A DNA stretch of 14,991 nt from JBBFMJ01 sp037441225 (GTDB taxonomy: Bacteria; Acidobacteriota; Thermoanaerobaculia; UBA2201): the NCBI GenBank assembly GCA_037441225.1, contig JBBISU010000078.1, forward strand, positions 1 through 14,991, written 5' to 3'. The position numbers and the translations under genes are program-made. The notes under the pieces were generated by a model. The model worked only from the letters and a program-made list of their open reading frames with translations. It was not told where the DNA came from and did no database searches. This document shows positions 6,239 to 13,755 of this stretch, one piece after another; position 1 is the stretch's first letter, and each line of letters opens with the position of its first letter.

Positions 6239-8160
6239 ATAAAAATTCTTTTGTTCCAGAAGAGACAAGTTTAAAAGAATTGACCTTTAAAGCTTTATTC
6301 TTAGGGCTTCTTATGGCAGTTATATTGGGGGCAGCAAATGCTTACCTTGGGCTTAAAGCAGGTATGACTGTTTCAGCAACCTTTCCTGCAGCTGTTATAG
6401 CAATGGCACTTTTAAAGGTTTGGAAAGGGACTGTCTTAGAAGAAAATATAACAAGGACAACTGCTGCTGTAGGTGAGGCATTGGTTGCTGGTGCAATCTT
6501 TACACTCCCTGCTTTTTTCATGTCTGGCGCTTGGGTTGATCTAAAAGGTACCCACTTTTGGGAAGCAACCTTTATAATATTGATTGGAGGAGTAATTGGT
6601 GTTTTATTTGTAATCCTTTTAAGAAGGCCCTTAATTGAAGAAGGAAACCTTCCTTTCCCTGAAAGTGTTGCTTGTGCTGAAATTGTTAAGGCAGGACAAA
6701 AAGGACAAAAACAAGCAAAATATGTATTTTCAAGTATGGGATTTGCTTCCCTTTTAGAATTATTAAAAAATGAGTCGGGCTTTCAAATATTTAAAGATAC
6801 AATCTCCCGTTTTTTTATTTTTCCCCAAGGCAAAGGTGGGATATATATATCTTCCCCTATTTTATCTTCTGCACTTGTAGGTGTTGGATATATAATTGGT
6901 TTTGAATGGGCAGCCGTTTCTTTTGCAGGTGGAATTTTGACCTGGCTTGTCTTTGTTCCAATTTTTTATTTTACAAAAGGAAACATTAGTGAAAATCCAG
7001 AGGAACTTTCCCTTTTAATTTGGAAACAAGAGGTAAGACCCATTGCTGTTGGAGCAATGCTTGTTGGTGCCTTTTATACTTTATATAAAATGAGAGGTTC
7101 TTTAATTGAAGGTTTTAAAAGATCTTATGAAGATATGAAAAAACATAAATCTTTAAAAGACTCTGAAGGAAGGTTATCAAAAGATCTTCCTCTCTTTTGG
7201 ATAATTTCAGGTGTTTTGGTTATGGTAATTCCAATGTTTTTTCTGTACACACATTTTGTTAAGAATTTTGGTTGGGGGCTTCTTTCAACAATAATAATGA
7301 TTTTGACTGCCTTTATATTTTCTGCAGTTGGAGGATATTTAGTAGGGCTTATTGGTGGCTCAAACCAGCCAATATCTGGACTTGCCTTAACAGCTCTTAT
7401 TATTTCTTCATTAATTATGCTTGCTGCTGGGCTTAAAGGTATCCCGGGAATTATTGCAGTCCTTGCAACTGCTGCTGTTGTATGTTGTGCTTCTTCAATG
7501 GCAGGAGATATGATTCAAGATTTAAAGGTAGGGCAAATAATTGGTGGAACTCCCTGGAAGATGGAACTTGTAGTTATTATATCTGTTATAGTTGTTTCTT
7601 TTACTTTAATAGTTCCAATAAGATGGCTTCATTATGGAACTCCTGGGGGACTTGGTGGAGAAAACCTTCCAGCACCACAGGCAGGTCTTATGGCTTTTAT
7701 GAGTAAAGGAATAATGGGAGGGGAGATGCCTTTTACATATATTTTAATTGGAATAGGTCTTGGAATTGCTTTTATCTTGCTTAAAGCTCCTTCCCCAATG
7801 CTAATTGCAGTTGGAATGTATCTTCCCTTTTCTTCTACCTTTGCAATTTTTATTGGTGGTATTTTTCAATTAATCACAAAAAAAATTGCCTCAAAAAAGG
7901 GATATTCCTTAGAAGAAATGACAGATGTAGAAAATAAAGGAACTCTTATTGCTTCTGGCTTTGTTGCTGGTGAGGCAATAATTGGTGTCTTGCTTGCACT
8001 AATAGTTGTTTTAAATATGAATATTCCAAAAATATATAATTTATTTGGATTAAAAGAAGCTTCAGGGCTTTTAGGGATCCTTGTTTTTATTCTTCTTGGT
8101 TGGATACTAATAAAATTCCCTCTTACACCATTTGCAAAAAAGGAAGAAAAAGAGTTATAA
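6235..8160 (+). CDS. OPT-family oligopeptide transporter
   Basis: This 641-aa polytopic inner-membrane protein has many hydrophobic segments, as expected for the OPT family (about 14-16 helices, usual prokaryotic length 620-680 aa). Signatures seen are NAYLGLKAGMT (35-45) in the first helices, a 'NLPFPESVACAEI' loop (about 137-149) and GDMIQDLKVGQIIGGTP (about 424-440). This is the bacterial/archaeal OPT subgroup. Characterised OPT members use proton-coupled import of small peptides or metal chelates; the substrate here is unknown. The ATG overlaps the stop of the previous gene as ATGA, and no Shine-Dalgarno site precedes it, so translation is probably coupled. Charged, soluble-looking segments lie around residues 285-315 and at the extreme C-terminus (KKEEKEL). 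Confidence 0.9.
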   Translation: MNKNSFVPEETSLKELTFKALFLGLLMAVILGAANAYLGLKAGMTVSATFPAAVIAMALLKVWKGTVLEENITRTTAAVGEALVAGAIFTLPAFFMSGAWVDLKGTHFWEATFIILIGGVIGVLFVILLRRPLIEEGNLPFPESVACAEIVKAGQKGQKQAKYVFSSMGFASLLELLKNESGFQIFKDTISRFFIFPQGKGGIYISSPILSSALVGVGYIIGFEWAAVSFAGGILTWLVFVPIFYFTKGNISENPEELSLLIWKQEVRPIAVGAMLVGAFYTLYKMRGSLIEGFKRSYEDMKKHKSLKDSEGRLSKDLPLFWIISGVLVMVIPMFFLYTHFVKNFGWGLLSTIIMILTAFIFSAVGGYLVGLIGGSNQPISGLALTALIISSLIMLAAGLKGIPGIIAVLATAAVVCCASSMAGDMIQDLKVGQIIGGTPWKMELVVIISVIVVSFTLIVPIRWLHYGTPGGLGGENLPAPQAGLMAFMSKGIMGGEMPFTYILIGIGLGIAFILLKAPSPMLIAVGMYLPFSSTFAIFIGGIFQLITKKIASKKGYSLEEMTDVENKGTLIASGFVAGEAIIGVLLALIVVLNMNIPKIYNLFGLKEASGLLGILVFILLGWILIKFPLTPFAKKEEKEL

Positions 8161-8176
8161 TAAGGGATGAATTTTG

Positions 8177-8182
8177 GGAGGT
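8177..8182 (+). promoter_or_regulatory. Shine-Dalgarno site of rplS
   Basis: GGAGGT lies 6 nt before the ATG at 8189. It decides the rplS start: the in-frame TTG at 8174 would place this site inside the coding region and add five residues not typical of bL19. Confidence 0.8.
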
Positions 8183-8188
8183 TATTGT

Positions 8189-8482
8189 ATGAATTTTAAA
8201 CCTGGTGATACTATAAGGGTTTATGTCAAGATTAAAGAGCAAGATAAGGAAAGGCTCCAACCCTTTGAAGGAGTTGTAATTGCTATTAGCTCAAAGGGAA
8301 AGACAAAGTCCTTTACTGTAAGAAAAATTTCTTCAGGGATTGGTGTTGAAAGAGTATTCTTAGCTGATTCTCCTTCTATTGCAAAAATTGAATTGATAAA
8401 AGAAGGGAAAGTTAGAAGGGCTAAACTTTACTATTTAAGAAACCTTAAAGGAAAACAAGCAAGAATTGAAGAAATAAAATAA
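8189..8482 (+). CDS. rplS: 50S ribosomal protein bL19
   Basis: This 97-aa protein matches bL19 over its whole length: 'FKPGDTIRVYVKI' at the start, 'FEGVVIAI', the conserved 'FTVRKISSGIGVERVF', and 'GKVRRAKLYYLRNLKGK' near the end. bL19 sits at the 30S-50S interface of the ribosome. It is shorter than the E. coli protein (115 aa) because the N-terminal helix is nearly absent. The start at 8189 follows a GGAGGT site. In many bacteria rplS closes the rpsP-rimM-trmD operon; here none of those genes is adjacent. It lies 28 nt after an OPT transporter and overlaps the next gene by one base (TAATG). Confidence 0.95.
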   Translation: MNFKPGDTIRVYVKIKEQDKERLQPFEGVVIAISSKGKTKSFTVRKISSGIGVERVFLADSPSIAKIELIKEGKVRRAKLYYLRNLKGKQARIEEIK

Positions 8483-11400
8483 TGGCTCTAAAAAGAGATG
8501 TAGTAATTCAAAATGCAGAAAAACTTGTAAGTAAAGGCAAGATAGAAGCTGCAATTAAGGAATATGTTAAGTTAGTAGAAGAAAATCCTAAGGATACAAA
8601 TATTTTAAATAGGATTGGGGATTTATATTCAAGGATTCATAGAATAAAAGATGCAGTTAAATATTACAGGGAAGTAGCAAGGGTTTGGGCAGAAGATGGC
8701 TTTTTCTTAAAAGCCATTGCAATGCTCAAAAAAGCAAATAAATATGACCCCTCTGTTTTAGAAATTTACAGTGAATTAGCTGAACTTTGTGAAAAGCAAG
8801 GATTACCTTCAGAAGCAATTACTTATTATCAATATCTTGCTGAATACTATACAAAAAATAATCAAAATAAAGAAGCTGCTGAAATTTATTCTAAGTTAGT
8901 TCAGATGGCTCCAGATAATATTATTGTAAGAGGGAAACTGGCAGAACTTTATGTCCAGATAAATGAGACAGAAAAAGCTCTATCTGAATTTCAAGCAATT
9001 GGAAAAATGCTTATTTCTAAAGGAAGAGTCCAAGAAGCAATACAGGTTTACAATAGAGCTTTAAAATTAGACCCAGATAATTTGGAAATGGTATTGGACC
9101 TTGCAAATTCTTTAAAAGAAGAAGGGAAATTTTCTGATATTATAAAACTTTTGGAAAATGCAATAATCTCTGGATCAAATGATCCAAGGATTTATCTGCT
9201 TTCAGCAGAGGCAAATTTACAAAATAAAAATTATAATAATGCTCTTGAAACTGTCTCAATTGGTTTAAGAAAATCCCCTGATAACGAAGAACTATTTGAA
9301 TTGAGAGGTGAGATATTTTTAAAACAAGATAAGATGGAAGATGCAGTTGTTGCGTACCACCAAGCAGCAGATATTGCTTTTAAAAAGAAAGATACCCAAA
9401 AAGCTCTTGGTATATTACATAAGATATTAAAAAAGGATCCTGTAAACATACCAACACTTCAAAAATTAGTATATTTTAATGAAACATTAAAACAGGAAAC
9501 CCATCTTGTCCAATCTCTTTCTATGTTAGCTGAAGCTTATGCCCATTTTAAACTTTTCCCTGAAGCAATTCAAACCCTTGAAAAATTAAGCCAATTAGAA
9601 CCAGATAATTCACAACACAAAGAAAAACTTGCTTATTTCAAACAAAAAATGGGCAAAAGAGTAACAATTGAAGAGCTTTCAATGCCTGAAGTTGCAAAGG
9701 AAGAAATTGAAGAATTACCAGAAATTGAATTACCAGTCCTTGAAAAGGAAGAAATTCCTCAAATGGAAGAAGAAAATATTTTATTGGAAGAAGAGTTGCC
9801 CCAAGAGCTGAAAGAATATATTAATGAACATCTTGTTGAAATTGATGTATTTTTTAAATATAACTTAATGGATAAAGCAATTCAGGGTTTGCAAGCAATA
9901 CTTGAAAGGGTACCAAATTACATACCCTGCCTTGAAAAACTTTTGCAAATATATCTTGAAGATGGAAAATTAGAAGAAGCAGAAAAAATTGGGAAAAAAC
10001 TAATAGAGCTTTATGAGACAAGGAATTTAAAAGACAAATTAGAAAACTTAAAGGAACAACTCTTAATTCAAGGAATTACAATTAAAGAAGAGGTAGGGGC
10101 ACCTGTTGCTCAGGAGGAGTTGGAAGCCCCTGTGCCAGCTGATACCCTTGTAGATGTTTCAATTGCTCCTGAAAAAATAGAAGAAGTGCCAAAAGAAGAG
10201 GAATTTGAAATTGAAATTGAGCCCGAATTTGAACCAATAGTCCAAGAAGAAAAAATACCAGAAGTAAAGGAAGAAGTTCAAAAAATAGAAGAAGTTCCAC
10301 AAATAGAAGAGATGCCTCAAATAGAAGAGACACCTCAAATAGAAGAGATGCCCCAGATAGAATTTGAGGAATTAGAAATTCCAACTCCAGAAAAACCAAA
10401 AGAAGAAATCAAAATTAAAGAATTTATAAAGAAAGAAGAAATCCCACCAAAAAAGGAAAAACCAAAAGTTGAACCAGAAATTTCCTTAAAAGATATCTTG
10501 GGAGAAAAACCTAAAGAAAAGCCAAAGGTCCTAAAAGAAAAATCAGCAGGGGTTCCAAAAATAAGTGAATTAGAAAAGGTTTTAAAAGAACCAAGGATAG
10601 AAAAGCCAAAAGAAATTTCAAAAGCACCTGAAATTTCAAAGAAAAAAGAACCAGAAAAACTTTTATCTGATTTAGATTCATTGGTTAAAAAAGAAAAAAT
10701 TAAAAGACCAACTGGAACAGTGGGAATAAAAGAAAAACCATTAAAAAAAGAAGAAAAACCACAAGCTCTTTCTGATTTTCTTTCTCTGGAAGAAGAAATA
10801 GAAGAAATTATTGAAGAAAAGAAGGTAGTTTCGAATGAACCACCAGTGGAACTTTTGGGGGAACTTGATTTTTACATTGAACAAGAGATAATGGATGAAG
10901 CAGAAAAGATTATAAAAGATTTGCAAGCAAGGTTTCCAAATCATCCAGAAACAATAAAAAGAGTAAAAAAATTTGACGAAGTTTTATCTTCTCTAAAGGA
11001 AAAGCCACTCCCACAGCCGGAAATTTCAGATGGGGAGAGTTTGTTTTCAGAAGAAGAAGAATTTTTTGATTTGGCAACTGAATTAGAAGAAGAATTAAAA
11101 GAAGAAAAAAAGGAAGTAACAATCCCTTCTCAAGCAGAACCAACCTTAGAAGAGGTCTTTGAACAATTTAAAGCAGGGGTTCAACAAACCTTATCTCCAG
11201 AGGATTATGATACCCATTATAACTTAGGGATTGCTTATAAAGAAATGGGGCTTGTAGATGAAGCAATAGCAGAGTTTCAAATTGCCTGCAAAGATCCTTC
11301 AAAATTAATTGATTGTTGCAGTATGTTGGGGCTTTGTTTTCAGGAAAAAGGAATGCCGCAGCTTGCAGAAAAATGGTATAAAAAAGCCCTTGATTTTCCA

Positions 11401-11580
11401 GAAATTACACAGGAATCACAATTAGGAATTTTGTACGATTTGGCTAATTTATATGTTCAATCTGGGGATATAGAAAAAGCTTATAATACCTATATGGATA
11501 TTTACTCAATAGATACACAATATAGAGATGTTCAAGAAAAGATAAAGGAATTAGAAAAAATTTACAAGGGAGTTCATTAA
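8482..11580 (+). CDS. Large TPR-repeat protein with acidic low-complexity linkers
   Basis: This 1032-aa protein has three structured parts. Residues 1 to about 395 are a run of tetratricopeptide repeats (for example 'AIKEYVKLVEENPKD', 'AIQVYNRALKLDPDN'). About 440-525 and 791-835 contain two similar helical modules (IDVFFKYNLMDKAI and LDFYIEQEIMDEAE, each followed by a 'P-N' turn). About 909-1032 hold further TPRs. Glu/Pro/Lys-rich linkers separate them (400-435, 540-790, 840-905). One linker contains a six-residue tandem repeat at 604-627. There is no signal peptide or membrane segment, so it is probably cytosolic. TPR arrays bind other proteins, which suggests a scaffold role, but no specific function can be assigned. 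It starts within the rplS stop (TAATG) and ends 8 nt before the ceramide-type genes, so it could be a partner of that pathway; this rests on context alone. Confidence 0.8.
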   Translation: MALKRDVVIQNAEKLVSKGKIEAAIKEYVKLVEENPKDTNILNRIGDLYSRIHRIKDAVKYYREVARVWAEDGFFLKAIAMLKKANKYDPSVLEIYSELAELCEKQGLPSEAITYYQYLAEYYTKNNQNKEAAEIYSKLVQMAPDNIIVRGKLAELYVQINETEKALSEFQAIGKMLISKGRVQEAIQVYNRALKLDPDNLEMVLDLANSLKEEGKFSDIIKLLENAIISGSNDPRIYLLSAEANLQNKNYNNALETVSIGLRKSPDNEELFELRGEIFLKQDKMEDAVVAYHQAADIAFKKKDTQKALGILHKILKKDPVNIPTLQKLVYFNETLKQETHLVQSLSMLAEAYAHFKLFPEAIQTLEKLSQLEPDNSQHKEKLAYFKQKMGKRVTIEELSMPEVAKEEIEELPEIELPVLEKEEIPQMEEENILLEEELPQELKEYINEHLVEIDVFFKYNLMDKAIQGLQAILERVPNYIPCLEKLLQIYLEDGKLEEAEKIGKKLIELYETRNLKDKLENLKEQLLIQGITIKEEVGAPVAQEELEAPVPADTLVDVSIAPEKIEEVPKEEEFEIEIEPEFEPIVQEEKIPEVKEEVQKIEEVPQIEEMPQIEETPQIEEMPQIEFEELEIPTPEKPKEEIKIKEFIKKEEIPPKKEKPKVEPEISLKDILGEKPKEKPKVLKEKSAGVPKISELEKVLKEPRIEKPKEISKAPEISKKKEPEKLLSDLDSLVKKEKIKRPTGTVGIKEKPLKKEEKPQALSDFLSLEEEIEEIIEEKKVVSNEPPVELLGELDFYIEQEIMDEAEKIIKDLQARFPNHPETIKRVKKFDEVLSSLKEKPLPQPEISDGESLFSEEEEFFDLATELEEELKEEKKEVTIPSQAEPTLEEVFEQFKAGVQQTLSPEDYDTHYNLGIAYKEMGLVDEAIAEFQIACKDPSKLIDCCSMLGLCFQEKGMPQLAEKWYKKALDFPEITQESQLGILYDLANLYVQSGDIEKAYNTYMDIYSIDTQYRDVQEKIKELEKIYKGVH
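10291..10362 (+). repeat. Four tandem 18-bp units inside the TPR gene
   Basis: Four in-frame 18-bp units encode E-[VMT]-P-Q-I-E (residues 604-627). The last three start at 10309, 10327 and 10345 and are nearly identical, for example GAGATGCCTCAAATAGAA. A degenerate unit (EVQKIE) precedes them. The near identity of third codon positions suggests recent slippage expansion. Confidence 0.85.
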
Positions 11581-11588
11581 AATAATTA

Positions 11589-12560
11589 ATGACAAATATA
11601 TTGATTACTGGGGCAAGTGGTTTTATTGGAAAAAACTTAATTTCAAATTTTCACAAAAATAATTCAAATTTGAAAATCTTATACAGAAATAAAATACATA
11701 AAGATTTTTTGGAAAAATTTGGTAACACATATTTTGGTGACCTCAAAGATATTTCAACATTAAATGGGCTATTGGAAGATGTAGAAATTATAATTCACCT
11801 TGCTGGAAGTATAAGAGGCAATTCTTTTAAAGATTTTTATGAGGGAAATGTAAAAACAACGGAAAATTTAATAAATCTTATTAAAAGTTCAAAAAATAAA
11901 GTAAAAAAATTTGTTTATATTTCAAGTTATTCAGCTATGGGACCAAATAAATCAGAAGAATTACTAACAGAAGAAGATGAACCATTTCCAATAAGTGATT
12001 ATGGGAAAAGTAAATTAGAGGCAGAAAATTTGGTAAAATCAGAATCACCTGTCCCCTTTACTATTTTAAGATTACCTGGTGTATATGGACCAGAAGACAA
12101 AGAAACTTTTTTATTTTTTAAATATGCAAACAAAGGAACTGTTTTTTTGCCTTTTAAGAGAAATCAAAAAATTCAACTTATTTATGTAAAAGATGTGTTA
12201 AGGGCAATGGAAAAAGCAATGGAAGATGACAAAGAAGGAATATTTTTTATCTCACACCCTGAAATCTTGAATACTTTTGAAATAATGTTTTTTCTAAAAG
12301 AGATTATAGGAAAACCAATTAGGATAATGACATTACCAGAAACTGTTATTAAAATATTGTCATATATTAATTTGACTATTGGCTTAATTCTTAACAAAAA
12401 AACAATGTTTAATCCCCAAAAAGTTAAAGAATTTTTTGCTGAAAAATGGGTATATTCTACTGAAAAAGCAAAAGAAATTTTAAAATTTGAAGCAGAATAT
12501 ACCTTTGCTCAAGGTGCAAAGGAAACATATAATTGGTATAAAAATAAAAAATGGTTATAA
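11589..12560 (+). CDS. NAD(P)-dependent epimerase/SDR reductase, probable ceramide-pathway reductase (CerR-like)
   Basis: This 323-aa extended short-chain dehydrogenase has a Rossmann motif GASGFIG at 8-14, HLAG at 70-73, the catalytic Ser113 region ('YISSYS') and the YxxxK pair Tyr138/Lys142 in 'DYGKSK'. Arg33, after the second strand where NAD-specific enzymes carry an acid, hints at NADPH. By itself it is a generic NAD-dependent epimerase/dehydratase. Its place directly before a serine palmitoyltransferase-type gene and a bCerS-type acyltransferase makes it the likely counterpart of Caulobacter CerR, which reduces the 3-keto group of oxidised ceramide. It follows the TPR gene by 8 nt, with GGGAG about 16 nt before the ATG (a long spacing). 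Its stop overlaps the Shine-Dalgarno site of the next gene. A nucleotide-sugar epimerase is the main alternative. Confidence 0.7.
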   Translation: MTNILITGASGFIGKNLISNFHKNNSNLKILYRNKIHKDFLEKFGNTYFGDLKDISTLNGLLEDVEIIIHLAGSIRGNSFKDFYEGNVKTTENLINLIKSSKNKVKKFVYISSYSAMGPNKSEELLTEEDEPFPISDYGKSKLEAENLVKSESPVPFTILRLPGVYGPEDKETFLFFKYANKGTVFLPFKRNQKIQLIYVKDVLRAMEKAMEDDKEGIFFISHPEILNTFEIMFFLKEIIGKPIRIMTLPETVIKILSYINLTIGLILNKKTMFNPQKVKEFFAEKWVYSTEKAKEILKFEAEYTFAQGAKETYNWYKNKKWL

Positions 12561-12565
12561 GGAGA
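12559..12565 (+). promoter_or_regulatory. Shine-Dalgarno site of the serine palmitoyltransferase gene
   Basis: AAGGAGA lies 5 nt before the GTG at 12571 and overlaps the stop codon (12558-12560) of the preceding gene. It selects the GTG start over the in-frame ATG at 12487, which would give a 28-residue extension inside the upstream gene. Confidence 0.75.
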
Positions 12566-12570
12566 AAATA

Positions 12571-13755
12571 GTGGACTTATTTAAAAGATGTTATGAATTT
12601 AAAGAACCAGAAAAAGTTATGCAGATGGGAATTTATACTTATTTTAGATGTATCTCTTCTGCTCAAGAACCAGTAGTAATAATGAACGGCCAAAAAGTTA
12701 TAATGCTTGGCTCAAATAACTATTTAGGTCTTACAAATCATCCATATATAAAGGAAAAGGCAAAAGAAGCACTTATAAAGTATGGAAGTGGCTGTGCTGG
12801 TTCAAGGTTTTTAAATGGAACTCTTGACATTCATTGTCAACTGGAAGAAAAATTGGCAAATTTTGTAAAAAAAGAAAAAACACTTGTCTTTTCCACTGGT
12901 TTTCAAACAAATTTAGGAGTTATTTCAACTCTTGTAGGGAAAGACGATGTTGTTTATATTGACAAATTAAACCATGCTTCAATAATAGATGGTTGTCGTT
13001 TATCTTTTGGAAAAGTAAAAAAATTTAAGCATAATGATATAAAAAGTTTAGAAAAAGCGGTTATAGAGGATGGAGAAGAACCAGGTAAACTTGTAGTAAT
13101 AGATGGCGTATTTTCAATGGAAGGGGATATCTTTGATTTGCCCTCTTTGATACCTCTGGCTAAAAAACACAACTTAAGGATAATGGTTGATGATGCACAT
13201 GGAATAGGGGTATTGGGAAAAAATGGAAGAGGGACAGCAGAACACTTTAATTTAGAAGATGAAGTTGATCTTATAATGGGAACTTTTTCAAAATCCTTAG
13301 CTTCTGTTGGTGGTTTTATTGCTGGAAAAAAAGAAGTCATTTCCTGGATAAAACATAAAGCAAGGCCCCTGATATTTTCTGCCTCCCCTCCTCCTTCATC
13401 AGTTGCTTCAGTTATAGCTGCCATAGAAATAATTGAAAAAGAACCAGAAAGAAGAGAAAGATTATGGGAAAACACAAAATTTTTAATAGAAGGCTTTAAA
13501 AATTTAGGCTTTGATATTGGTTCAACCCAAACTCCAATAGTTCCAATCATTGTAGGAGAGGATTTAACTGCCTTTAAAATGGTTCAAAGATTGCAGGAAT
13601 TAGGTGTTTTTGCAAATCCAGTTATTTCCCCTGCAACACCTCCAGGGAGGGCACTCATAAGAAACTCTTTAATGGCAACTCACACAAAGGAACACCTGGA
13701 AAAAGCACTGGATGCCTTTAAAATAGCAGGGAAAGAGTTAGGAATTATAGGTTGA
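12571..13755 (+). CDS. spt: Serine palmitoyltransferase-type alpha-oxoamine synthase
   Basis: This 394-aa PLP enzyme condenses an acyl thioester with an amino acid and releases CO2. In the SPT case serine gives 3-ketosphinganine, the first step of sphingolipid synthesis. Landmarks: substrate/PLP region 'MLGSNNYLGLTNHP' (45-58), His135 in LNHAS (stacks on PLP), Asp207 and His210 in VDDAHGIGVLG, and the PLP lysine Lys241 in GTFSKSLASVGGF. The C-terminal 'FANPVISPATPPG' and 'SLMATHT' (366-372) are SPT-type; KBL and BioF usually have an 'AAHT/S' form there. No Cys-rich or membrane segment is present, so it is a soluble homodimer type. The GTG start is supported by a good Shine-Dalgarno site. The stop overlaps the next gene (TTGA), implying coupled translation. 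BioF (AONS) or 2-amino-3-ketobutyrate ligase are the alternatives; no biotin or threonine genes are nearby. Confidence 0.85.
   Translation: MDLFKRCYEFKEPEKVMQMGIYTYFRCISSAQEPVVIMNGQKVIMLGSNNYLGLTNHPYIKEKAKEALIKYGSGCAGSRFLNGTLDIHCQLEEKLANFVKKEKTLVFSTGFQTNLGVISTLVGKDDVVYIDKLNHASIIDGCRLSFGKVKKFKHNDIKSLEKAVIEDGEEPGKLVVIDGVFSMEGDIFDLPSLIPLAKKHNLRIMVDDAHGIGVLGKNGRGTAEHFNLEDEVDLIMGTFSKSLASVGGFIAGKKEVISWIKHKARPLIFSASPPPSSVASVIAAIEIIEKEPERRERLWENTKFLIEGFKNLGFDIGSTQTPIVPIIVGEDLTAFKMVQRLQELGVFANPVISPATPPGRALIRNSLMATHTKEHLEKALDAFKIAGKELGIIG

Noticed and set aside
8174..8188. A five-residue longer rplS from a TTG
   Set aside because: The GGAGGT site at 8177-8182 would then lie inside the gene; the ATG at 8189 is ideally spaced from it.
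10291..10362. CRISPR-like or minisatellite array
   Set aside because: Units are 18 bp, contiguous, in frame and without spacers; it is a protein repeat.
10082..10399. A minus-strand Leu-rich open frame opposite the acidic linker of the TPR gene
   Set aside because: Its apparent hydrophobic repeats are the complement of the GAA/GAG-rich linker; no start signals.
12487..12570. An upstream ATG for the serine palmitoyltransferase gene
   Set aside because: It lies within the preceding reductase gene, adds non-homologous residues and ignores the strong Shine-Dalgarno site before the GTG at 12571.
12954..13550. A 198-codon open frame on the minus strand inside spt
   Set aside because: It lies opposite a clearly conserved enzyme, has no recognisable domain and no start signals; it mirrors the codon bias of the real gene.
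12571..13755. 8-amino-7-oxononanoate synthase (BioF) or 2-amino-3-ketobutyrate CoA ligase
   Set aside because: The C-terminal 'SLMATHT' and 'FANPVISPATPPG' and the neighbours favour SPT; no biotin or threonine genes are near. Kept as a lesser alternative.
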